A stretch of 64,000 bases of DNA, from NCBI RefSeq assembly GCF_042477335.2, contig NC_091255.1, positions 42,820,501 through 42,884,500 of the forward strand. The letters run 5' to 3'. Below, in pieces: positions 1-12,100 of this stretch. Each line of letters starts with the position of its first letter. The stretch's first letter is position 1. Source of the DNA: Ovis canadensis. Taxonomy: Eukaryota > Chordata > Mammalia > Artiodactyla > Bovidae. A model generated the notes under the pieces. It was not told where the DNA came from. It saw only the letters and a program-made list of their open reading frames with translations, and ran no database searches. The position numbers were made by a program, and so were the translations under genes.

Positions 1-109
1 GGACCATGGCACCAACCCACCCCTCCCCGGACCCTCTGGAGAGCTGCCTCCTGCAGAGCACCCCCACCGCCATGAGACAAGCTGCCCAGCTAACGCGCGG
101 CCTCCTCAC

Positions 110-3100
110 CAGCCTCCTTGCAGATGGGATCGGGGCTTCCATCATGGCTCTGTGGGGCCAGGATGATGCCCGGGGTCCCGTTAGCCTGGCTCAGCTTGGG
201 CGACTCTCGGGACCTGTGGCTGCAGAGATGGGCTGTGCTGCAGACCCTAGGCAGGCATCTCATGGCCTGAGAACCAGACCCCCGCCCTCCCATTCCTGAG
301 CCCTGGGGCCAGAGGGATGACCGGGGAGGGCCACCCTGCTGCTTGCTCAATTGGGGGATGGAATGAGCCCAGCCTTGATCCCAGCGCTGCAACCCCTGGC
401 CAGGGGCTACCCCTTCATGCACCTGACACAGGTGGCATCACGGGGCCAACGGACGTCCAGAGAGCAGAGTGGCTCGGTGATGTTCCGGGCACTCAAGGAG
501 AAGCGCTCAAACTCCGAGGGAGAAATCAGGTAAAACCCTAGGAGGGGGCAGGAAGCACAGTAAAGGGCCATGTCCCTGCCTCCCGGAAGCCCTGACTGTA
601 GCCGCCTGCCCGCCTCACCCTGGCCATGCCGTGTGAACACGCAGGAGGCGATGCCGCTGATGTCCTCTTTGCGGATGCAGGCATAGTGCACCTGGGGCCG
701 CAGGCCCGGCACAGAGAACACGTGCACGTCACCCAGGTTAGTGAGGCAGGCCAGGCAGGTCTCCGTGTAGTCCTCGCAGGCCACACTGGCAAAGGTAGCC
801 AGGGCCACTTTGCGCACGCGGCAGCCCTCATGGGCTGTCAGCTTGAACTTGGTCTTGGCGCTCACCTTGGGTAGCGTGAACACCTGGAGGTGGGTGGGGA
901 GTGGGTACTAAGCAGAGCCCGGGCCAGTACACACCCCAGTGTCCCCAGTCTAGCCTGGCCCCCACCACCTCCTCCACCCGGCACCACCCACCTGGAGCTG
1001 CCACCCTGACCACAGCTCCACAGCCCAGAAACCTCCCAGGCCCCTCCACCTGTGGCAAAGCCAGTCACGCTGGGTGGTCAAGTTGGAAGCCAGTACCCCA
1101 CACCACAAGCTCCTTCCAGACCACCCAAGGGAGTGCTCAAGGGTCCTGAGGGGCACCAGGGTTCCCCAAGGTGCCTCTGCCATGGCTGGAGGCTCTCAGG
1201 AGGTCCCAGTGAGCAGGGATGTATGCAGGCCAAGGGTCCAGGGTGTCCAGGAGACGAGAACCCCAAGGGGTCTTGGAGACTAATCACCTTGAACTGCTCC
1301 TCAGACGCGATGAGCACGGCGTGGCCACCCTGCATGTCAGGCGCCTGTGCAAGGTCCCGTGAGGCCTCGTAGGGCTCCGGCAGTGGACGGCCGCGCCCAT
1401 CCAGCACCGCGATGGCCACCACCGGGGCACGGTGCATCAGCTGCACCTCCTTGCCCAGCACAGCCTCCACCGCCCGCTCTGGCCGCTTCTCACCACCCGC
1501 CACTGCCGCTGGGACCTCCAGTGCATAGGCAAACACGGAGCCCGAGTTGGTGCCCGCCCACATGGTGGGGCCATGGTGGGCCGCTGTGGGGAGACAGGCT
1601 GGTGAGGTGGGTGTGTGCCACCCCTCCCCTCTGGTGCCCTGGGATCCTGGACTGTCTCTCCTACATCCCTGGTGACTCCGGCCGGCCCCTGCAGGCACAG
1701 GAGTGACCTCTAGGGTCTCTCCACAGGCACATCAAACTGGACCCTGACCTTTTCAGACCTCTCCTAGCATCCCAGTGACGCAGCTCATCACCAGTCCCCC
1801 AAAGACTTGGACTCGGGCCCCACCCTCAGAGCACCCAGGCACCAAGTCCCGGGCCCATCCAGGATGCACACCACACAGTTCAACTCCCTTAGGAAAGGGA
1901 AGGCTCTTGAGTAGACAGTGAGCTAAAAACACTGGGGTGCGGGTGGACCGGGCAGTCACAATGTGCACCCTCAATGGCCTGGTGGCCTCAGCAACAATCT
2001 TAGTTGGGATGGAGGGGATACCCGAGCAACAAACAGGTGAGCAACAGGAAGCCATGCTTCTCAGGGAGACAGTGGAACCAGGTCACCCGGGCTGCCACAT
2101 GTAGACAGTAGTAAGATCCCCCAGACAAAGGGGCCCTCAACAAATGACATTAGAAGTGGGGGGCTCCCCTCCCAGATGGAGGAGGAAAGAAGCAGAGATA
2201 CCACGCACACGCGAGCTGGACGCTGACCCCATCCCAACTCTGAGAAGGCATTTCCGAGATGAATGGGGTCCCCTGTGGGCCGAGGGTGACAGGCAACAGT
2301 AGCCAGCCATCAGTAGCCACACTCCGGGCTTTGACACAGGCCCTGTGCCAGAAGTGACGTCCACCAGACACACCCTGAGCTGCCCAGTGACCTTCGTTAC
2401 GTTTAAATCGTGTTTACAAGATACACGATGTATGTAGAACAGGTGGGCAGTCGGTGCGGGGCTGAAATGCCCCATTACCAAGTTAAATTGATTTGCAGCT
2501 CTGTCCATAAACCCCAATGCACCACTGCCCTAGGTAGGACCTGCCGGAGCTCTGGCCACTTGGGGTCAAAACCAGCTCCTCCCAGGCCTGCCCTCTGCTC
2601 CAGTCATACTGCCCAGGCGAGTCACATCCGCCTAGGCCTTGGGGCTACAGCCCGTACTTTCCCCAGATCCTGGGCTCCCTTCTCTGCCCAGGTCTAAGGC
2701 CCGCCCCACCCACTCACCGAGCCTCACCCTGGTTGTTCCAGGGGCTGCTGGGGGTCAGGGCACCCTGTCGCCAGCACAGCCTGGTACTCAGGAGGCACAC
2801 TGTTTTTCAGCCTTCCAGAAGGCACAGGTCCACCCCATCACCCATTTCCCAGAGGACCAAGGACACACCACCCTTGGTTGCCCACCCCGCCCAGTCTCAC
2901 CATCTCGAAGGAAGGTGTCTGCAAAGTAGAGACAGCGCACAACACCCGAGAGGGAGTCGTCGGCTGAGCGGGGCTCAATGCGGCGCTGCACGGGCGTAAC
3001 CTCCACATCCTGGGGACCGGCCTGCTCCGCCAGCTGTGCGTTGGCCTCCTGCAACTGGAGGGGCGCAAGGTCGGGCCACCATCCTGCCCCCGCCCCCATC

Positions 3101-6100
3101 ACCCTGACCGCCTTGCCTGCCGCCCCACCTTGCTGCCGGCGACCATCCGCTTCTTGCCCGATGCACGGCTCTTGCGGATGCGCCGGAAGGACTGGCGCAG
3201 CGACTTCTTGAGCGACTTCACACGGGACAGCGGCCCCTCCATGGCCAGGGAGTCGCTGGGGTGCAGGGTGCACCTGGGGGTGCAGGCCAGCCATCAGGGA
3301 AGCACAAGTCCAGCAGCCGAGGGGCAGACCTCCCCCAGCGGGGCCCTGCGAGGCTGGCAGTGCCCCCGTGAACCTCAGGAGGGGCTTGCTCACACCCACC
3401 TGGCCAGCACGGGGCTCCTGCGCAGGTAGTCAAAGAGGCCAAAGCCGTGACTGGTCCCGAAGGCCACGAGGCCCCACTCAGCGTGGAGTGTGACGGCTGT
3501 GACGGCGGCTGGTGGCAGGCACTGGATGAGAGCGCGGGGCTGGAAGCCGGCTGGCCAGGGCAGCGGTCCCAGGCGCGGGCTCAGCCGCTCATGGCCTTTC
3601 CATGTGAAGCCCTCGCGGTCCTGCAGCAGGTCCAGGCTGGCCACGCCCACCGCCTGCTCTGCCGGCGTGTCACTCAACTCCAGCACCAGCACCTGGTCGG
3701 GGGGGCAGTCAGCTTGGAGGACAGGGCACCCCCACCCAGCCCGAGCCAGTGACACCACTGCCAGGGTGCTTCCAGGAGTGTCTGGAGAGCATCCTCTGAA
3801 TAAGCACTGACTGGTGCCTACTGTATACCAGGGCCCTCACTGAGCAACACCATGGAGATCAAAACCTGCAGGCCCCGCCCTCCCAGGGTTCACTTAACAC
3901 AGGTGCTCCTGCCCCAGCCCCAACCCTGTGAGGGTCCCAAGGCCCCAGCTGGCCTCCCCTGTTTCCACCTCTGGGTTTCTGCCAGGCCGACTGCTCTAGC
4001 ACCCTACCGGACCCGCCAGAAGCCCTCGAGCCCCGCAGCCCTGGCAACACCTCGGCCGCACCTGACCCGCAGTGCCAGCCACCACCATCTGGGCCGTGTA
4101 CTTGCAGAGCGCCACCTTCTGCACGCCGAGCCGCGGGTCGTCGCTGTAGGGGTCGAAGCAGCCCACCTGCGGGGGTGGGAGGGGAACTGGTGACAAGGCA
4201 GAGCCCAGACCAGGCTCCCCGGGCCGGGAAGGGGTGGGGGGCTCGCACCTTGCGGAAGGGTGGCCAGTCGTCCTCGGCGGCCTGGGCCAAGCTGTCCGCG
4301 TGCTCGCAGTCCGTCTGGAAGAGGCCAGCAGTGCTGAGCTTGTAGAGCGGTCGCAGGGCCACACCGGAGGCGTCCCAGAAGCGCACTGTGCCGTCCTCGT
4401 GGCTGCGGAGAGGCAGCATCAGGCCCAGGGCCCCACCCCACCCCTTCACGTCCATTCAGCCAGCAACCGCTCACTGGGCCCCCAGCACCTAGGCCAAACA
4501 CTGACTAGACTCTTACTGCATACAGCAAACAGGAAGCACCAACTGTATAGAGCAAGCAAGTACTAAGCACCTACTGTATGCCAGGCCACAGCGCCTGGGC
4601 CCTTCCCCGCAGAGAGGGTGAGAAGGTGCAGAAATATCACTGGAAATAATGAGAAAAGGTGTGGAGAAGTGACTCAGAGGACAGAGGACCATGGGGGTTC
4701 TGCCCCCAGGGGCCTCCAGAACACGTGACCAGAGATGCCCCAGAGCAGAGGAGTGTGCTAGGGCAGGAGCATTTAACCTGGGGAGGCCAGAAGGAAGCAG
4801 GGAAGGAGCAGATGAAGCTGGGGGTGCAGCCCAGGACATAGCCATAGAGCCCAGGTCAGGGGCCCGAGTCGGTGGCGGCAGCCCAGAGCCAGGGCGGGAA
4901 AAGCTGAAAGTCTGCAGGCTGGCCAGGACACCTCCAGAGGCCTGAGGGTCCCGGCACAGGCAGACGGCAGGGGCTGGGCAAGAAGGTGGGGCCTGAGTCA
5001 CCGGGCACGTCGGCGCCCGCCAGGCCCAGGCTGGGCTCTCCGGCACCTGCCCTGGGCAGCTAGGCGTGGGCTGGCCCAGATTTTCCGGTCCCGGGGCAGG
5101 CTGAGTGGGTGGAGCTCAGTTTCATCAAGAAGGAGGGATGGGCCTTAAACCAGAGTCTAGGGAGGCTTCACCTGATGCACCCGGTGGAAGAGGGTGACCT
5201 GATCCCACCAGGGGCCAGGCCTGAGTCAGTGGGCAGGTCAGCACCCGCCAGACCCAGGACAGCCCTTCTTGTACCTGCGCAGGTGCCACCAGACCCTGCT
5301 AGCCCACACACACACACTCACACACCCGTCACAACTGGGCTGGAGAGGTGTCACCTACCCGGTCAGCAGCAGGCCTCGCTGGGATGGCTCCTGAGCCAGG
5401 TTCCGGCCCCCAGTGATGGGCCAGCTCTGGGGGATGGAGACGGGTGTAAGCTGAAGTCATGCCAGGTGCCACGTGCAGGACGCAAAGACCAAGCAGGTGT
5501 CCCACTTACATCTGCCACATCCCCTCTTCGGGCCCAGCCTGCAGTACACCCCCAGGGGACCCCTGCCCCACCTTCCCCCCCGGGCACACACCGAGGCCCC
5601 AGAGGCCGGCTGGGGGCTCTGCTGCTCCCCGGCGCTCACAATGCGGGCCCACAGCTTGGCAGGGACATTGGCGACATGGGCCGAGCAGGTGATGGCGGAA
5701 GAGTGCAGGGGGGCCAGGTACGGGGCGGGTACAGCCGGCCAGCCGGGTGTCTGCAGGTCCAGCACCACCAGCTCTTCTTCGAGCAGCACAGCGAGGGCCT
5801 GGGGCTCATCGAACTCTGCAGGACAGGGTGGGTGAGCGCAGCCGCAGACGTGCGGGGCTGGGTCCTTGGGGGGGTTGGGTACGCACCATCCTCAGGCCGC
5901 GTGCTGTGCACCGTGAAGAAGTCGATGACGCGGGAGGTGAAGTCCAGTGTCACCAGGGTTTCAGCCTGGAGCACGCTCACACAGTGGCGGTCACCATAGC
6001 TGGCGCGGGGCATGCCACCGCTGAAGATGACGAAGTGCTCACTGCTCAGGGTGAGAAAGCCACGTGAGCAGCTGGTGGGGCTCCGGGAGAGCCTACCCCC

Positions 6101-9100
6101 ACGACCCTACCCCCAGGCAGGCCCCACCTACCCAGACGCACAGCTTCGCCACAGGACCTTATTGATGGCTTTGCAGGGGAAGGGGCCTGTAGGGGGACAG
6201 CAATGGCCTCACTTGCAGGCTCTCAGGCAGGGACCTGAGGGCCCTGGATTGCATTTCTCACCACTGCCCCATCCCCCTCCTGCCTCCATCATCCCCACTG
6301 GGTGGCTGTTCCCTACATCCCAAGGGGAAGGCACGCTACCCAATGTGGGGCAGAGGGGATGGTCTCACCTTTGGCCTGGTCCTGCCACCTTCCACACATC
6401 CACCCTGAAGTTCCCCCACTGAGGCACTGGAGCTTGGGGTCACAGCCAACCCTACACAGGTCCCCCACACTCACCGTAGGGCGTGGTGGCCACGGTGGGC
6501 TGCACTGCTGGGGAGTCACCGGTGTCCGCGGCCCAGATGGCGTAGCTGCCGTCGCTGTGCGAGCTAACCACTGTGTGGCCACTGCGCTCCCAGCACACGC
6601 TCTCCAGCTGCTGTGGGGCGGGAGAAAGGTGTGAGCTTGGCGGCCATGAGCAGAGGCCCCGGGTGGCCGCCAGCCTCACCCACACACCTGGTTCCCCAGG
6701 AAGATGCGCTCGGCACAGCGAGCGGCCTGGTTCCAGATGACCAGCAGGCCCCGGCTGTAGCCGATGAGGATCTTGGTGGGGTCCCGCAGGTGTCCCTGGA
6801 GTGACTCCACGGGGCCCAGCGCCTTCCCACATCGGTAGTCATCAGGCACGCTGAAGGCGGCAGAGGGAGTGAGCGGACAGGGTGGCCAGTGAGGGGGCGG
6901 GGGGCTGGGGGAGGGGGCACAGGGAAGCTGGGTGGCCTCTCACCTTCGCAGAACCTCGTCTGGGCCCAGGGTCTGCCCCTCAAGCAGCGTCAGGGTGGGA
7001 ACATCCAGGAAGAAGATGCTTCCTCCCTCGGTGCCCAGGGCAGCCATGTCACCCACAGCCACCAGCAGGACCACTGTGATGTGGGCGAGGCTGGGCAGGC
7101 CGCTGTGGCGCCGAGGGGAAGCAGGTGAGGGTGGGAGCCTGCACACTTGCTGGGGAGGGCACGGGGGCCCGTGACTGTCAGCTCAATACAGCCCCTCTGG
7201 ACTTGCTGGGCCCTGGTCATGCAGGGGGCTGGCGCCCAGGAAGGCCACGGTGGTGGCTACAGACACCATAGCCAGCTCACTCAATTATTCACCAGGACGT
7301 CGGCAGGGAGAGGGATAAAAATAGGTCCCCAGGTCTTGGAGACAGGCCCTGGAGCTCTTCCCCCGACCCAGAGGGGATGGCGGCAGGAACCAGCTCCTGC
7401 CTAGGCAGGGACCACAAGCTCCAGGACTCTGCCTCCAAGCCCCACCAGGAAGCCCCATGTCTTCAGACATCTCCCTAACCCTGGAGGGGGCCTCCGATCA
7501 CTCCCCTGCAAGAGCTGGAACACCCCGATCCACACTGGGTCCAAGCCCAAGCAGGACAAGCCTATTTCTGAGCTGGATGGGCATCTTGTGTCCTGGTCAG
7601 ACTTGCTGCAGCCATTCCAACAAGGGCTTGCGGGCCAGGAACCACAAGGCCCCTTCCTCTCCCCCTGAGCGTTGACGCCCATGCTGTTGCCCCCCGGGGC
7701 GTCCTGCCAGCACTTCACAACCAAGGGAAACCCTTCTTGTTATGACCTGCCCTCTCCTCCTTGCACAGTAGGGCCCATTGTCCTGCCCCTGTCTAAGGGT
7801 TCAGAGGACCGGTGCTATGGTCAGTTCCTGCCCCAGATGCCCCCCTCACTGCAGGGGCACAGGGCCACTCCCCAGGCTCTGGGACACACCCTCCCCAACC
7901 CAGGGCCTCCTGGGCCCCGGCAGTGCCAGGGCACAGACCCTCCCTGCTGACCATGGGCTCACCTGGGACGCCCACAAAGTCCACCGAGCAGCTCTCTGGA
8001 CCCAGGCCCAGGCCGACGTGCACCACCCCACCCCGAGTCCCAGCCCTGGGGCAGCTTCCTGTCCCCACTGCACCTTCACAGGCCCCTCACTACATCTGGC
8101 AGCCACAGCTGGCCAAGCCCCTTGGTACCTGGCGCCGTCAAAGCCAGGCCAACTGGGTGCCTGGAAGTGGAGGGCTTCTTCCAGGTGGGCGCAGCCGTCA
8201 TGGTGGACAATCTCCCACAGGTGGAGGCTGTCGTCATCCAGCAGGGTCAGGACTCGACCCTGGCGGGTGAGTAAGACCAGGACTAAGCTGACTGGGGTCG
8301 GGGACGGGGCAGGGGGTTTCTGGGGGCCGGCAGCGGGGCCGAGGCTCACCTGACCAGGCAGGAAATGCATCTGGGTGACAGTGGCCGCATCTCGGTGCAG
8401 GCCCGTGAACTCCACGCCAGGGGCACCGTAGCTGAGGGTGACGGGTCAAGGGTGGAAAGCAGGCACAGGCCAGGACACCAACACCAGGGATCACCTAGCC
8501 CCGCCTCCTCAGGACCACTGCATCAGGCCCCCGGTGACACGGGGAGGGGTGTCACCTAGCCCTGTCCAGGGGCCCTCCCAGGTTTGGGGGCTCCTCTCTG
8601 GAAGAAGCACTGCACTCAGGATGCAGACCCATTCAGTCCTGCAAGTCAGTGCTGCGTATGGCTTTCCCTTCCTCATCTGTAAAACCGGCCAGTGACTTGC
8701 TCGCCTGCCTCCTGGGGCAGACACAGGACACCTAAGAACGCAAGTTCTCCCGGCACACCTGGCCTGGGCCCAGCTCATGGCCCTGTGTCAGCCTCACGGG
8801 TCTGTGGGCGCAAGAGGTGGCCTGGCACATTGGCATCATGGGCAGAGATGCCAGGCCCAGGAAGCCGGGGACAGAGCAGAGTCCAGGCTGCCTCTCCACA
8901 ACCACAGGCCGCTGCCAGCTGCAGGCCAGGAAATTCATGTCCTCGTGGGGCTGGCAGCCCCCACTGAGTTGGGAGAGGCCCCAGGGACTTGGAGAGGTGG
9001 ATGCCTGACTACAAGTGCCCGGTGTGAGAGCCAGCGTCCCAGCAACCTCAGGCTTCACTGTGGACGGCGGGCCGAGGGGCCCCAAGGGGGAGGACTAGGC

Positions 9101-12100
9101 TGGGGTCAGCAACGTTGCTGGGAGACAAGGCAGGAGCCGTTGCTTGGAGCTGGAGCCGGGAGAACACAGACAACGGGACAAAAGAGGGGCAGGAGTGCTG
9201 GGCGGGAACCAGGTCGCCAGGGAGATAGGCCAGACTGGGGGGTGGAATGGCCCCTGCGGGCAGCCCCAGTTTCCTAACCCAGGGCATGGGCAGGAGCGGT
9301 CTGGGGTCGGGGGGCTTGTCCTCCTCTGAGGCCGTCTGGCTGCCCATCCTTTGTCAGCATGAGGGGCTGGTGCACTAGAAAGACCCCACCACCTGCAGAG
9401 ACACACTGTGCCAGGGAGAAGGGGCCATGGGACCACGGCTCCCACAGGCAGGCAGCAGCTGGAGGCAGGAGCAGCAGGCAGGGAGGGGCCTCCTGGGCAG
9501 GCAGCAGCCTGGTGCAGACGACCAGGGGACCGTCTCCTCCCTGTCCCACTGATGCCTCGGTGTCCACGGAAGAGGAGGGGGCACCTAGACCCAGCCCCTC
9601 CACTTGGTCCCTGGAGCTGGCAAACTCACAACTGCCCGACCGGTGCCCCGAGTCCCGGATGGGGAGATCCCATCCTACCCTGTGGTGGCCAGCCAGACCC
9701 TGCACCTGGGCCCCACCTGGGGGACTCACCTCTTGCAGTGGGGGTGGGCTGCTCCACAGCAGGAAGGAGGCATCCAGCTGCCAACCTCCCCCGCCCCGCC
9801 CCTCCCCTTGGAGCTCTCAGGAAAATGGCCCTTTGTGCGGCTCACAGGCCCATTGTGCGGGGCCAGCATCCAGGTGGGGGCTGCGCTGCGCTCGCCACGC
9901 CGAGCCTGGCACTGCCCCCAGCCCTCGGCTGGACATACGTGTCTTCAGGCCGGCACACGTGTGCACCCGGTTTCAAGGGTAAGGCCTGCTGTGACTCTGG
10001 TCCTCCCGCCACCCTTGCTGGGGACCGTGTGCTGCCAGCCCCGGCCCACCTCCCCAGTCACAGCTGCTGGGACAACGGGAGGGTTGCTGAGGTAACTGGC
10101 TGCAGCGATGGGCAGCTGTGGACCCCTTCATCTCTGAGGCGCCGCCTCAGGGCAGCAGCTGCACGACCTCCACCAGGGGCCCAGCCCAGCGCCCCGCACA
10201 TTAGCCACAATCCCAAAGGATACATCTTGACGGCCCCAGACCGGGTGCCAATGGCCATGATATGAAGCTCAGGGTCAAAGGCCAGCGCACTGGGCTGGTT
10301 GGGGAAGCCATGCTCCACGGTCTGCAGGGAGGTGGGGGTGTTTGCAAGGCACAGCCCCCACCCGAGGCCCACCCAAGGCAGTCTCCAGCTCTGTCCCTGC
10401 TGCATGCCCGGCCCCCCAACCTCAGTGTCCTCAGCTGCGAGATGGATGACCAACTTCCAGAGGGTGAGGAAGGGCCTGAGCCCTGGCCCCACCACAGGCC
10501 TTCCCAGCCAAGACCCATCCCACTTGACACTTGGGTCCACGACAACAAACAGAATGGGGCTCGCAAGGGAGGATGCGCGGGCACAGATGCGAACCCCAGC
10601 TGCCCCACAGGGTAGGCTCTGCACCCCACTCACCCAGGCAGATTGAACTGGGGTGCAGTCCTTGGTACCCCACACACACAGGCTCTGCGTGGCGGTCAGA
10701 GACCAGCACCCAAGGTTGGCTAGGCAGAGGCTCTTGACTCCCCTGAACCAGGGCTGCTCCCCACTCCCAGCCCCAGAGACAGGAAGAGGGGGGCCCAGAC
10801 AGAGGGTGCTACCTGCCCAGTCCCTGAAGGTGTCACGCACCTCCCAGACTCAGGTTCCGATCTGGAAACTGGGGGACATGGTTCCCACCCATCCCTGGTC
10901 AGGGTAGTAGGCAGTGCTGCACACTGGGGGTGTTGATGGAACAGCTCCCACCGGATTCCCTGCTCCTGGCAAAGCCCTGGTTCCCCTACCCGCCCACCGA
11001 CACAAGGAACCCCTAATCAACCCCGAGGCCTGGTTAGGAGCCCTCCCCAGGGGCTGCACCTCTGGGCCCCAGCCTCCAATACCAAGGTGGGATACCACAT
11101 GTGGCTGCCAGTTCCTCCTGAGCACTGCGTCATCAACACACAGGTTTTATAAGAACCCCTAGTCCCCTGAGGCCTGTGTCTTTCTCCAGCCGCAGCCCAT
11201 CCAGGCAAGGACTGAGTTGTCTGAGCAGCTGGCTCGGCCCTGGGCAAGTCACAGCACTGTGCGAGCCTCAGCTTCCCATCCAGGCACTGGGGATCCCACC
11301 TGAGGACAGAGTGGACCACTGGACCAGGGAGGGGTGGCAAACACTGGCACCGCCGTGCCCACACTGGACCTGACCAGGTCCTGTGGCCTGCTCCTCTGTT
11401 CAGGACCCTCAGGGACCCCCAGCTCACTCCAAGTCAAAAGCCTAGTCCTTACCACCTGGCCCTCTCCGACCTCCCTTCCATGGACCCCTGGCTGCTGGCC
11501 TTCCGCTCTCCTCCAGTCCACCATGGAAGCTTCTTGCCTCAGGACCAGAACACCCACCACAATCCCTCTACCTGGCATGTGCCCTCCCCACTGTGGAGCC
11601 TTCCCCCACCTCAGGAGACAACCGCTGGCTCAGCAGCCACCCCTCTACACCCTCACCTGCCTGACTTCCTCCATGGCACTGACCACCAGCCCAGCCATTG
11701 CCAGCTGCACACCCCACTCCCCGTTTCATCTTCTCACTGTCTCCCCAGCTAGGACACTGGCCCCTCAAGGCAGTATGTGTTAAGATGACACAGAGTGGAC
11801 ACACAACAGGCAACCAGGGGCAGGGCTGGGATTTGGACCCAAGACAGTCCAAAGTCCACACTCACCCTGACCACCCTCCACCCCTGGCCACTTGGGAATC
11901 TGAGGCTTTTTGTTTTTGCTTGTTGGTGTTGCCACACGGCATGTGGGATCTTAGTTCCTGGACCAGGGATCGAACCCGAGCCCCAGGAAGTGGAAGCACA
12001 GTCTTCACCACTGGACCACCAGGGAAGTCCCTGGGACCTATTTTCTAGTGATCACCTGCCAGTCCCTCTAGTGACCCTCTGCCTAAGTCCACCCCCCTCC

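Noticed and set aside
5109-5999. 296-codon plus-strand open frame across LLGL1 exons 9-11
   Set aside because: It is a shadow of real minus-strand LLGL1 exons and the introns between them.
9408-10265. 285-codon plus-strand open frame in LLGL1 intron 2
   Set aside because: Compositionally biased sequence with no known domain, and partly antisense to exon 2.
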